Shown here piece by piece: positions 41,571 to 49,140 of a stretch of 64,000 nucleotides of DNA. The DNA lies in contig CAMLIL010000010.1 of the NCBI GenBank assembly GCA_946480015.1, positions 22,859 to 86,858 on the forward strand. The letters run 5' to 3'. The notes below the pieces were generated by a model. It ran no database searches, was not told the DNA's origin, and was given only the letters and a program-made list of their open reading frames with translations. The stretch comes from an uncultured Oxalobacteraceae bacterium. Its GTDB lineage: Bacteria > Pseudomonadota > Gammaproteobacteria > Burkholderiales > Burkholderiaceae. The position numbers and the translations under genes are program-made. Each line of letters starts with the position of its first letter. Position 1 is the first letter of the stretch.

Positions 41571-42380
41571 TTACTGCCCGTCCCCTGCGGCGGGCCACGG
41601 GCGGCGAGCGGCGCCGTGATACTGAATGTCGCGGCAGGGCGTTGGGAACAGCGTCCCCGGCGGGCGTTCACGCGCTTCGATATATCCAGGGGGCATGCCT
41701 GCCAGGAAAAGGGGCACGCGAAACATGTGAAACTCGGCCACCGAGAAGCCCAGGTCGGCGCACAGCGCCGCTGTCATGCCGGCGTAATTCATGCGCAGAC
41801 GCGGATTTTTTGCCAGCAACAGTAACTCGGTACCTTGCGCGATGCGCAGGTGCGGCCCGTCCGCCAGATCGAGTCGCGTGGCCAGCTGCAGCAGCCATGG
41901 CAAGCGCTCGTCGCCGAGTTCGGGCGTCGGGCGGCCAAAGCCGTAGATGCGCTTTTCCGCAGCGACCAGCTCGTCCAGCGTCGCTCGGCCCGCCAAGGCG
42001 ACGCCGGCGCGCAGAAAGAAGTCGATGGCTTTTACGCCCGGCTGGCCGCCGTATATTCCGGCCTCGGATACGGCCAGCGCCGCCGACAGGGCCAGCGCCG
42101 GTGTCGTGCGCGCCGAACCGCCCAGCGCGGCCACGCGGTTGTTCCAGATGCGCGCGTCCGGATAGCTGGTGTAGACCAGAATGCCCTGGAGCAGTTCGAG
42201 CTGCGCGGCGCTGAAGCGGCGTCCCGTAATGCCATATAGATACAATTCGATCCAGCCCATGTCGCGCAGCTCGGCGTGCAGGTCATGGCCGCGAAACACG
42301 GTGTGGCTGCCGATGAAGGCCGCGCCCATGCGACTTTTCAGATGGCCGACGTGCTGTTCCAGCAGTTCCGGTCCGTTCAT
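41571..42380 (-). CDS. Citrate-synthase/citryl-CoA-lyase-like protein, first paralogue (degenerate active site)
   Basis: The 269-residue protein looks like the short citrate-synthase fold of citryl-CoA lyases. It aligns by eye through DARIWNNRVAALGGSARTTP, AGIYGGQPGVKAIDFFL near residue 110, IYGFGRPTPELGDERLPWLL and LCADLGFSVAEFHMFRVPLF. At places where citrate synthases have catalytic histidines (the LHGGA and GFGH motifs) and an aspartate (NVDF-like), this protein reads YGGQPG, GFGRP and MNYAGM. The usual chemistry is therefore probably lost or changed. Its ATG overlaps the stop of the second paralogue gene (ATGA). The product has a Pro/Arg-rich tail. Family placement is by motif only. Confidence 0.65.
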   Translation of the reverse strand: MNGPELLEQHVGHLKSRMGAAFIGSHTVFRGHDLHAELRDMGWIELYLYGITGRRFSAAQLELLQGILVYTSYPDARIWNNRVAALGGSARTTPALALSAALAVSEAGIYGGQPGVKAIDFFLRAGVALAGRATLDELVAAEKRIYGFGRPTPELGDERLPWLLQLATRLDLADGPHLRIAQGTELLLLAKNPRLRMNYAGMTAALCADLGFSVAEFHMFRVPLFLAGMPPGYIEARERPPGTLFPTPCRDIQYHGAARRPWPAAGDGQ

Positions 42381-43153
42381 TCTTGTACCTCGATCGTATA
42401 GAAAGGAAAGCTGCGAAAACCCGACTGGCCCTGTTCCAAGGCGTGTGCGGCGGCGCCCGGAAGGCGCAACAGTAGAAACAACATTTCGCCCTGGATCGCA
42501 CTGAAACCCAGTTGGTGCAGCGCGGCCGCCGCCACGCCCGTCATGGCCAGTGGCCTGGTGGCCAGCGCTTCAAGCGCGCCACGCTGCTCGGCCAGCCAGG
42601 CCAGCGCTCCGTCGTTCTGCCCGGCCTGGAGTGCCGCCAGGCTTTGGCGCACAACGGTGGCGCAGGTGACACCGTGGGCCTCGAAGCCGGGGGCGTGCTC
42701 GGGCGCAGGCCAGATGCTGGCCGAGGTATCGGGAACGGCCGCCAGGTGGTCGCGCCAGCGTACCAGATCGGTGCCGCACGCTTCCCAGGCTTGCATCGCC
42801 AGGAGTACTTCACGCGCACCGCCATTGGTGCCCGCGCCCACTGCCAGTGCGGCCGACAGGGTGGCGGCGGCGGTCGATCCAGCGACGCCAGCGCACATGG
42901 CTGCATGCACGGAAGCGTCGCGCGGACCTGGATTGGCAAGGGCCACGGCGAGCGTTTCGAGCATGCTTTCCTGGTGCGGGGCCGGCGCTTCGCCTCGCAG
43001 CAGCAGAAACAGCATGGCTGCCCAGCCCGCCTTACCCAGCATGCCGCCGTAGACATCGTAACCATGGCAATATGCGGCTCGCGTGGCGAAGGCGTTGTCG
43101 GCTTCGGGCTCTTCGTCCCAGATCCGGGTGTGAATGTGATTGGCAGCGTTCAT
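42377..43153 (-). CDS. Citrate-synthase/citryl-CoA-lyase-like protein, second paralogue
   Basis: The 258-residue protein is also a short citrate-synthase-fold relative. Recognisable blocks are TRIWDEEPEADNAFATRAAY (in part), GYDVYGGMLGKAGWAAMLFLL, ASVHAAMCAGVAGSTAAATL, AVGAGTNGGAREVLLAM near residue 109, APGFEAHGV and the final MLFLLLRLPGAAAHALEQ, where AHALEQ matches the conserved AH-xEQ end of the family. At the GPxHGGA position the His is replaced by Asn (GTNGGA), and the late catalytic Asp position appears as Thr or Gly (LAMTGVAAAAL). A partial His remains in GFEAHG. It overlaps the first paralogue by ATGA and follows the SDR gene by three bases, so the two paralogues may form a heteromer. 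Confidence 0.66.
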   Translation of the reverse strand: MNAANHIHTRIWDEEPEADNAFATRAAYCHGYDVYGGMLGKAGWAAMLFLLLRGEAPAPHQESMLETLAVALANPGPRDASVHAAMCAGVAGSTAAATLSAALAVGAGTNGGAREVLLAMQAWEACGTDLVRWRDHLAAVPDTSASIWPAPEHAPGFEAHGVTCATVVRQSLAALQAGQNDGALAWLAEQRGALEALATRPLAMTGVAAAALHQLGFSAIQGEMLFLLLRLPGAAAHALEQGQSGFRSFPFYTIEVQE

Positions 43154-43156
43154 GGT

Positions 43157-43915
43157 TCAAGCCAGGCAAACATGGGTCAGGCCACCATCGACCACGATTT
43201 CCTCGCCAACCACGTAGGCGGCATCGTCGGAGGCCAGGAACAGCGCCACTTTCGCCACTTCGTCGGGCAGGCCGAAGCGCTGGATCGGCGAACGCGCGCG
43301 AATGTCGGCGTGGATGGCCTCGACCCGCTCCTTGGGCAGCTTGAGACGCTGGAACGCATTGGTATCGATCGGACCCGGACTGATTGCGTTGACACGGATA
43401 CCACGCTGGATCAAGGCCAACCCGAGCGACTGCACCAGCGAGCGCAGCGCAGCTTTGCTGGCGCCATACACGCTGAAATTGGGCGTGCCGGTCTGATTGG
43501 TGATCGAGGTCGTCACGATCACCGAGGCGCCGGCGGCCATCAGCGGCAGCGCCTTTTGAATGGTGAAAAAGCTGGCCTTGAAATTCACGCCCACAATGGC
43601 GTCGAACTGGGCCTCGGTGACCTGTTCGAAAGGAGCGGGGCTCGACAGCCCGGCGTTGAGAAACAAAACATCCAGGCGGCCGAAACGCTCATGTACCTGC
43701 GCCAACAAGGAGTCGACCTGCTCGAGATCAGCCGCTTCGCTTTGCAAGACCAGCGCTTGCGGTCCAAGGGCCTGGCGTGCCGCTTCCAAGCCTTGGGCAT
43801 CGCGGCCGGTAACGATCAGGCGGGCGCCATGTTCCATGAACAGGCGCGCGCTGGCCAATCCGATACCGTTCGAGCCTCCGGTGATGAGGACAACTTTTCC
43901 GTCCAGCCGCTTCAC
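43157..43915 (-). CDS. Short-chain dehydrogenase/reductase (SDR)
   Basis: This classical SDR of 252 residues uses NAD(P)H. It has the TGGSNGIGLASA cofactor motif at residues 10-21, NAGLSS near 85, the catalytic serine in VIVTTSITNQTGTP, YGASKAALRSL with Tyr/Lys near 149-153, and SPGPIDTNAF. The C terminus VVGEEIVVDGGLTH is typical. Position 34-40 reads VTGRDAQGL, where the Arg after Gly would favour NADP(H). The ATG overlaps the stop of the ThDP enzyme gene (ATGA), implying the two act in one pathway, perhaps reducing the keto product of the ThDP enzyme. Confidence 0.87.
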   Translation of the reverse strand: MKRLDGKVVLITGGSNGIGLASARLFMEHGARLIVTGRDAQGLEAARQALGPQALVLQSEAADLEQVDSLLAQVHERFGRLDVLFLNAGLSSPAPFEQVTEAQFDAIVGVNFKASFFTIQKALPLMAAGASVIVTTSITNQTGTPNFSVYGASKAALRSLVQSLGLALIQRGIRVNAISPGPIDTNAFQRLKLPKERVEAIHADIRARSPIQRFGLPDEVAKVALFLASDDAAYVVGEEIVVDGGLTHVCLA

Positions 43916-45786
43916 AGGCCTTCTCCCAGCACGCGCATGCGCGCATTCATCGGCGGCACTTCTTCGGCGTCAATGCGCACGTCCAGCAGGGTCGGACCCT
44001 TGCGCCGGCAGATGGCGTCGATGTCCAGCGCGGCCATGTCGGCCGGGGAATCGATCACGTGGGCCGCGGCGCCCATGGCGCGCGCCATCATCGCAAAGTC
44101 GGTGCGCGGCAGTTCGAAACCGATCTGCTCGGCCCCGCCCAGGCGCTGGCCGTGCTTGACCATGCCCAGCGCGCTGTCGTTGAGCACCACGAAAATCACG
44201 GTCATTTCCTCGGCCACGGCGGCCGACAGTTCCTGCCCGCTCATGAGCATGCTGCCGTCGCCGGTGATGCACACCACCGGCACGTCCGGATTGGCGGCGG
44301 CGGTGCCGACCGCCGCGCCGATGGCCCAGCCCATCGGGGCGAAGTGGGTGGTCAGGCGCAGCCAGCCGCCCGGACTCTGGCGCTGGCCCATGTCGCGCTT
44401 GCGCTCGCCGGTGCGGCGCTCGGCCACGCGGCGGTCCTGCGGCTGCAGGTAGTGGGTGGCCCAGGCCACGCTGTTGCCGGCGTCGGCCAGGTAGCGGGTG
44501 GTGGGCGGGAACATTTTGGACAGGTCGCGCATCAGGCGCTGCGGCTTGATGGGCGTGGCGTCGCTGGTGAACGCTTCGTGCTCGGCCAGAATGCTTTCCG
44601 GCTCCCATCTCGGGCTGCTCTGCAGGCGCGCAATGCGGCGCCGTTCGAAGGCCATCTCGGCGCCGCCGCTGGGGTGCTGGGCGCGCTCGACCAGGCGGTT
44701 GAACGTGGCGCTGATCGAACCGCGCATGTGGAACTGGGCCATGGGCGAGCGCGCCAGATGCTCTTCCGATTCGTCAATGTGCACCAGGCGTTCATTGAGC
44801 AGGCTGTCGCTCCAGCCGCCGGTATTCCATTCGCCCATGCTGGTGCCGACCGCCAGGATCAGGTCGACCGAGTCGTCGCGCAGGGCCGCTTCGGCCGAGG
44901 CGTGCCCGCCAAAGCCGAACACCCCCCGATAGAGCGGATGCTGGGGGCTGACCAGACCTTTGCCGTCCGGGGTGGTGACAAAGGTGGCGCCTTTCATGGC
45001 GGCAAATTGCAGGATCGAGTGAATCGATTCGCCGCAGCCGCCGCCGATCAGCAGCATCACGTTGCGGCACTGGGCCAGCATGGCCCGCAAAGTTTCTATG
45101 GCATCGTTTTCAACGAGGCAATGCGGGCGCAGCAAAGTGCGCAGATCGTGGCTTGGCGCGACCAGGCCGCTGTCGGCGCGGAAGATGTCCAGCGGGACCG
45201 ACAGGTGGACCGGGCCGCGCGGCGTGCGGGTCGCATGTTGCAGCGCGGTCACCAGTTTCGCTTCCATCTGCTGCGGGTGCGACACCAGCGAATTGTAGCG
45301 GGTGCAGTGGCGGAACATGGCCATGACGTCGATCCCGGTGCAGGTCGACTCTTGCAGGGTATGGCGGCCGAACGAGGGCAGGGCGGGCTGGCCGGTCAGC
45401 ACCAGCATCGGCACATCGTTGCCGTAGGAGGTGGCCACGGCGGTGATCAGGTTGGTCGCGCCCGGACCGGAGGTGGCCATGCAGACGCCGACCTTGCCGG
45501 TTTCCCGGGCGTAGCCGTCGGCCATGAAGGCGGCGCCGGCTTCGTGGCGCGCCACCACGTGGCGCAGCTTGCCGCCGCGGCGGGTATTGCGCGCGATGGC
45601 GTTATAGAAGGGCTCGATCGCGCCGCCAGGCACGCCGAAGCAGTAATCGATCCCCATTTGCTCCAGGTACGCAATGGTCAAATCGGCCATGTCCAGGGTC
45701 GGAGCCACGGTCGCGGGGGCTTTGAGCAGGGCGGGAGTAGGGGTAGTAAGCTGACGAACAAATTCCGGTGCGGAGATATCGAGCAT
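43912..45786 (-). CDS. ThDP-dependent enzyme, acetolactate-synthase-like
   Basis: This large thiamine-diphosphate enzyme of 624 residues begins the operon. The catalytic Glu is E82 in RHEAGAAFMADGYAR and SGPGATNLITAVA follows. The cofactor motif GDGSMLMSGQELSAAVAEEM ends in NDSALGMVKHGQ near residues 508-540, so the active site looks complete. An N-terminal extension of ~30 residues and an inserted basic segment near 440-465 (RRVAERRTGERKRDMGQRQ) separate it from housekeeping IlvB. No IlvN-type small subunit and no ilvC are nearby. It is coupled by overlap to an SDR and then to two citrate-synthase-like genes. Likely chemistry is carboligation or decarboxylation of a 2-oxoacid; the product is unknown. 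Confidence 0.82.
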   Translation of the reverse strand: MLDISAPEFVRQLTTPTPALLKAPATVAPTLDMADLTIAYLEQMGIDYCFGVPGGAIEPFYNAIARNTRRGGKLRHVVARHEAGAAFMADGYARETGKVGVCMATSGPGATNLITAVATSYGNDVPMLVLTGQPALPSFGRHTLQESTCTGIDVMAMFRHCTRYNSLVSHPQQMEAKLVTALQHATRTPRGPVHLSVPLDIFRADSGLVAPSHDLRTLLRPHCLVENDAIETLRAMLAQCRNVMLLIGGGCGESIHSILQFAAMKGATFVTTPDGKGLVSPQHPLYRGVFGFGGHASAEAALRDDSVDLILAVGTSMGEWNTGGWSDSLLNERLVHIDESEEHLARSPMAQFHMRGSISATFNRLVERAQHPSGGAEMAFERRRIARLQSSPRWEPESILAEHEAFTSDATPIKPQRLMRDLSKMFPPTTRYLADAGNSVAWATHYLQPQDRRVAERRTGERKRDMGQRQSPGGWLRLTTHFAPMGWAIGAAVGTAAANPDVPVVCITGDGSMLMSGQELSAAVAEEMTVIFVVLNDSALGMVKHGQRLGGAEQIGFELPRTDFAMMARAMGAAAHVIDSPADMAALDIDAICRRKGPTLLDVRIDAEEVPPMNARMRVLGEGL

Positions 45787-45884
45787 AACGTTACAAAACC
45801 TTGTGGGCTAGAGGCTGCGGGGGCGGGGCAGCGGGGCTGGTGGGGATCGCTCAAAAGAATGCCTTAAGAACAATTGTATTTTCT

Positions 45885-45925
45885 ATACGGAATTATAGCT
45901 TAATATTTTGGAATGAGTGACTATT
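45885..45925 (-). promoter_or_regulatory. Probable promoter of the ThDP operon
   Basis: On the minus strand a perfect TATAAT lies at 45897-45892 in an AT-rich stretch, predicting a transcript start near 45885 and a leader of about 100 bases. The -35 region is weak, which would fit activator-dependent expression. Confidence 0.4.
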
Positions 45926-45982
45926 TGATAGATTCACGAGAAAAAAAAGATGCAGTGCAACAAAATAATGTTGCGGAAACAA

Positions 45983-46065
45983 CGAAAGGGGCGGAAAAAC
46001 GGGCTTGCCGTATGGCAAGCGCGTCCTTCCGCCCCTTTTCGGCGCCGCAAGGTGTCTTGCGGCGC
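45983..46065. terminator. Double hairpin, terminator-like, after the aminotransferase gene
   Basis: One hairpin is GCGCCGCAAG (46042-46051) with CTTGCGGCGC (46056-46065) around the loop GTGT. The adjacent structure pairs CGAAAGGGGCGGAA (45983-45996) with TTCCGCCCCTTTTCG (46027-46041, one extra T) and encloses a third perfect stem GCTTGCC/GGCAAGC (46003-46009, 46014-46020). Read on the minus strand it follows the aminotransferase stop by 37 bases and is followed by TTGTTT. Confidence 0.7.
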
Positions 46066-46102
46066 GAGCTGGCGTAACAGCTTGGTTACATTGTATTCGC
46101 CG

Positions 46103-47296
46103 TTACATGTGCGCGGCGATCAGTTTGGCCAGGATGGCCACGCCTTCGCGGATGCGCTCGGGCGGCACCGTGACGAAGGACAGGCGCAAGGTATTGGTGG
46201 CCGGATCGTTGGCGTAGAACGATTCGCCCGGCACGAACGCGACCTTGGCGGCGATGGCCTGGTCGAGCAGCTGCATGGCGTTGATCTTCTTGGGCAAGGT
46301 CACCCAGATGAACATGCCGCCTTCCGGGCGGGTCCAGCTGACCCCTTGCGGGAAACTGGCTTGCATGGCGTCCAGCATCACCTGGCACTGGTTGGCGTAC
46401 AGCGAGCGGATCTTTGGAATATGGGTATCCAGGAAGCCATCCTTGACCACCTCGTGCACCACCATCTGGGTCAGGGTGGCGGTGTGCAGGTCGGCCGCCT
46501 GCTTGGCCATTTCCAGGCGCCGCACCAGCGGCAGCGGCGCCACCACGTAGCCCAGCCGGATGCCCGGCGTGAGCACTTTGGAGAACGAGCCCATATAAAT
46601 GACGCCGTCCGGATTCATGTTCAGCATCTTGGGCAGCGGTTCGCCCTTGTAGCTCAGGGCGCCGTAAGGATCGTCCTCGATCAGCGGCAAGCCCAGGCGG
46701 GCACAGGTTTCCACCAGTTCCTGGCGCCGTTCGATCGACAGGCTGCGCCCGGTCGGGTTCTGGAAATTGGGCAGCGCGTACAGCATGCGCGCCCCCTTGG
46801 CCACGGCCTGGATCGAGCCCGGCACCAGGCCATGGTCGTCGGTCTCGACCGATTTGAATTCGGGACGGTACACCGAGAACGCTTGCAGCGCGCCCAGATA
46901 GCTCGGGGTTTCGACCAGCACGCGGCTGCCTTCGTCGATCATGACCTTGCCCAGCAGGTCGAGCGCCTGCTGCGAGCCCGACACCATCAGCACCTGTTCG
47001 GGCGCGATGCGGCAGGACGGCGTGGACAGGAAATGCGCGATCCACTCGCGCAGCGGCGGATAGCCATCGGTGGGACCGTATTGCAGGGCCACCTTGCCAT
47101 TGCTGGCGAGCACCTTGTCGAAGGCCGCTTTCATTTCGTCGACCGGGAAGGTTGCCGGCGACGGCAGGCCGCCGGCGAAGGAAATGATGTCCGGACGCTG
47201 CGTCACTTTCAGGATTTCGCGGATGACCGAGCTTTTCAGTTCGTTTGCGCGCTCCGAAAAACGCCACTGGATCGGGTTGATATGTTCTAGTTTCAT
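46103..47296 (-). CDS. PLP-dependent aminotransferase, 2-aminoadipate/aromatic aminotransferase-like
   Basis: The 397-residue fold-type I aminotransferase resembles LysN/2-aminoadipate transaminase and other domain-stand-alone relatives of MocR proteins. It has DIISFAGGLPSPATFPVDEM, LQYGPTDGYPPLREWIA, GSQQALDLLGKV, LPNFQNPTGRSLS, IEDDPYGALSY and the PLP lysine in MGSFSKVLTPGIRLGYV. The start is ATG 47296 (MKLEHINPIQW); longer frame upstream is shadow. The next gene upstream on the same strand encodes a RidA protein, which commonly protects PLP enzymes from enamine damage, so the pair makes sense. The substrate amino acid is unknown. Confidence 0.85.
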   Translation of the reverse strand: MKLEHINPIQWRFSERANELKSSVIREILKVTQRPDIISFAGGLPSPATFPVDEMKAAFDKVLASNGKVALQYGPTDGYPPLREWIAHFLSTPSCRIAPEQVLMVSGSQQALDLLGKVMIDEGSRVLVETPSYLGALQAFSVYRPEFKSVETDDHGLVPGSIQAVAKGARMLYALPNFQNPTGRSLSIERRQELVETCARLGLPLIEDDPYGALSYKGEPLPKMLNMNPDGVIYMGSFSKVLTPGIRLGYVVAPLPLVRRLEMAKQAADLHTATLTQMVVHEVVKDGFLDTHIPKIRSLYANQCQVMLDAMQASFPQGVSWTRPEGGMFIWVTLPKKINAMQLLDQAIAAKVAFVPGESFYANDPATNTLRLSFVTVPPERIREGVAILAKLIAAHM

Positions 47297-47376
47297 GCTG
47301 GTCTCACGAAGGAAAAGGGGCTGCGCCGGTGCGCCGCCATTATAGAGTACGGGGGAGCGGCGCCAGCCGTTGCTGC

Positions 47377-47838
47377 TTACGCCACTTCCACAATCATTTC
47401 GATCTCCACGCAGGCGCCGCGCGGAATCTGGGCCACGCCGAAGGCCGAGCGTGCATGCTTGCCGGCATCGCCAAACACCTCGCCCAGCAGTTCCGAGCAG
47501 CCATTGGTGACCAGGTGATGATCGGTGAAGTCGGGCGTCGAATTGACCAGGCTCATCACCTTGACGATGCGCTTGACCTTGTTCAAATCGCCGCCGCACG
47601 CTTCCTGCAGGGTGCCGATCAGGTCGATGGTGGCCGCGCGCGCGGCCAGCTGGCCCTCCTCGACGCTGACATTCTTGCCCAGCTGGCCGGTGATGACGGA
47701 TCCGTCGGCATGCTTGGGCAGGTGACCGGAGATAAACACCAGATTGCCCGTCTGCACGTACATGACATAGGCGGCCACCGGCGCGGCCGGCGGATTGAGC
47801 GTGATGTTGAGCGATGTGAGTTTTTCGTAGACGGACAT
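47377..47838 (-). CDS. RidA family protein (enamine/imine deaminase)
   Basis: This 153-residue protein of the RidA/YjgF/YER057c superfamily hydrolyses reactive imine intermediates released by PLP enzymes. Visible blocks are LVFISGHLPKHADGSVITGQ (in part), the trimer-interface region, and the final ARSAFGVAQIPRGACVEIEM, where the Arg near the end aligns with the catalytic Arg of active RidA proteins (PxGA-VEIE motif). It is longer than classical RidA (about 128), fitting the Rid subfamily with LTSLNITLNPPAAPVAAYV at the N terminus. The start is ATG 47838 (MSVYEK). Confidence 0.85.
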   Translation of the reverse strand: MSVYEKLTSLNITLNPPAAPVAAYVMYVQTGNLVFISGHLPKHADGSVITGQLGKNVSVEEGQLAARAATIDLIGTLQEACGGDLNKVKRIVKVMSLVNSTPDFTDHHLVTNGCSELLGEVFGDAGKHARSAFGVAQIPRGACVEIEMIVEVA

Positions 47839-47940
47839 GATTTCTCGTGTTGGGAAGTGGGAAATGGGCAAAGCAGTATTGTACGTCGGGCCGGGGCTGC
47901 TAGTGCGGTGACGCAGGCCTGGGGGCACTGATAAAAATGA

Positions 47941-48027
47941 TGCGTTTGGGCGCCGGGCCAGGCGCAAACCGCAGCGATAGCGAGCTATCGCGAGCATTTG
48001 CAACAACGCCTGGTGTGCAAAGGCGCA
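47941..48027. repeat. Long imperfect hairpin element between ridA and eamA-type gene
   Basis: A nested palindrome covers about 87 bases. Its tip is GCGATAG (47974-47980), loop CGAG, CTATCGC (47985-47991). Flanking arms CAAA/TTTG (47965-47968, 47997-48000), GGCG/CGCC (47961-47964, 48007-48010) and TGCG/CGCA (47941-47944, 48024-48027) can extend it with internal loops. It may be a terminator, structured RNA or a dispersed repeat. Confidence 0.5.
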
Positions 48028-48058
48028 TTTTCATGTGCCCGCAAGCGCGCAGCACTAC

Positions 48059-48991
48059 CTAACGAGCCACGCGCATGCGCCGGCCCACCGCTACCAGGGC
48101 AATGACCGCCAGCGCAAAGCCCAGGTTGGCCGCTTCCAGCGGTTCGCCCAGGATCAGCGCGGCCCCGGCCAGGCTGAGGAAAGGCTGCAGCAGCTGGACT
48201 TGGCCGACCCGGGCGATGCCGCCCAGCGCCATGCCGCGGTACCAGAACACGAAGCCGATAAACATCGAAAACACCGACACATAGGCAAAGCCCAGCCAGG
48301 CGGCCAGCGGGGCGGCCGCCATGCGGTCCAGCGCCGGCCAGCTCAGCCACAGCAGCAGCGGCAGCAGCAGCGGCACCGACAGCACCAATGCCCAGCTGAT
48401 TACCTGCTGGCCGCCCATGGTCGTGGCCAGCCGTCCGCCCTCGGCATACCCGATCGCCGCCAGCAGTACGGCGGCGAACATCAGCAGGTCGGCCGCGTGA
48501 AAGCTGCCGCCGCTTTGACGCAGCGCAAACACCACCACGATGGCCGAGCCGGCCAGCGCCGTGGCCCAGAAGCCGGGCGAAGGGCGCTCCCTGCCGCGCA
48601 GGGCCGCGCACACGGCGGTGGCCAGCGGCAAAATGCCCACGAGCACTGCGCCATGCGAGGCCGGCAAGCTGCGCAGGGCGATCGAGGTCAGCCAGGGGAA
48701 GCCGATCACGCAGCCGCCCGCTACCAGGGCCAGCGGCAGCAGGGCCGCGCGCGGCGGCAAGGGGCTGCGCGCGAGCGCCAGCCACAGGCCGGCCAGCACG
48801 GCGGCCACCAGCGCCCGTCCGAGCGCCACGAAACCGGGGTCGAGCGCGCTCACCGCCAGGCGGGTAAAGGGCAGGGTCAGGCTGAAGATGGCCACGCCAG
48901 CCAGTCCGAGAAGGATGCCGCTCGATTCGGCGGACGATTGGCGCGGCGGCGCGAGGGCGCGGGTGGCCGGGGTGGCTGCGGTGGCGGGCAT
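48059..48991 (-). CDS. EamA/DMT-family transporter
   Basis: This inner-membrane protein of 310 residues has ten predicted helices in two EamA repeats. The first repeat runs from GILLGLAGVAIFSLTLPFTR and the second from about VISWALVLSVPLLLPLLL to the end. The drug/metabolite transporter family typically exports amino acids or related metabolites. Its promoter region carries GTACAG-type motifs also found before the MocR regulator gene at 54.35 kb, and MocR regulators often control EamA exporters, so regulation by that MocR is inferred. The start at ATG 48991 gives a ~25-residue hydrophilic Ala/Pro-rich N terminus. Confidence 0.87.
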   Translation of the reverse strand: MPATAATPATRALAPPRQSSAESSGILLGLAGVAIFSLTLPFTRLAVSALDPGFVALGRALVAAVLAGLWLALARSPLPPRAALLPLALVAGGCVIGFPWLTSIALRSLPASHGAVLVGILPLATAVCAALRGRERPSPGFWATALAGSAIVVVFALRQSGGSFHAADLLMFAAVLLAAIGYAEGGRLATTMGGQQVISWALVLSVPLLLPLLLWLSWPALDRMAAAPLAAWLGFAYVSVFSMFIGFVFWYRGMALGGIARVGQVQLLQPFLSLAGAALILGEPLEAANLGFALAVIALVAVGRRMRVAR

Positions 48992-49036
48992 CGGGCGCTT
49001 TCAGTGGCGGGTGGGATTCCATCCTAACGCGCGTGG

Positions 49037-49101
49037 CCAGTACAGTCCCATTACAGTTTATGAAATAGTTGAGGGTACTGTACTGGTGGTGTGGCCAGTA
49101 C
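49037..49101. promoter_or_regulatory. Candidate MocR operator cluster upstream of the EamA gene
   Basis: CAGTACAGTCCC (49038-49049) is followed by ATTACAG. An inverted copy GGTACTGTACTGG lies at 49074-49086 and another CCAGTAC at 49095-49101. The same CAGTACAGTCCC string occurs 48 bases before the MocR start codon (54305-54316). The cluster is 46-110 bases upstream of the EamA start. Confidence 0.55.
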
Positions 49102-49140
49102 GGCGCGTCGCGGCATCCGCCCGCTAGCCAGCCATTTACA

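Larger units (their letters stand above)
45787..46102. other. Noncoding region upstream of the ThDP operon and downstream of the aminotransferase gene
   Basis: No gene is seen in these 316 bases. The half next to the ThDP gene is AT-rich and holds a perfect minus-strand TATAAT at 45897-45892, without a clear -35. The half next to the aminotransferase gene holds two consecutive hairpins (listed separately). Confidence 0.6.

Noticed and set aside
41531..42214. Plus-strand open frames opposite the citrate-synthase-like genes
   Set aside because: Products are Arg/Pro/Ala-rich shadows. The minus-strand genes have overlaps, motifs and consistent composition.
43912..45786. Annotation of the ThDP enzyme as biosynthetic acetolactate synthase (ilvB)
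   Set aside because: There is no ilvN or ilvC beside it, it carries extra segments, and it is tightly coupled to SDR and citrate-synthase-like genes. A branched-chain role is unsupported.
47839..48006. N-terminal extension of the RidA gene to 48006
   Set aside because: The extra residues come from the palindromic element and are basic and unlike RidA. ATG 47838 gives the normal family start.
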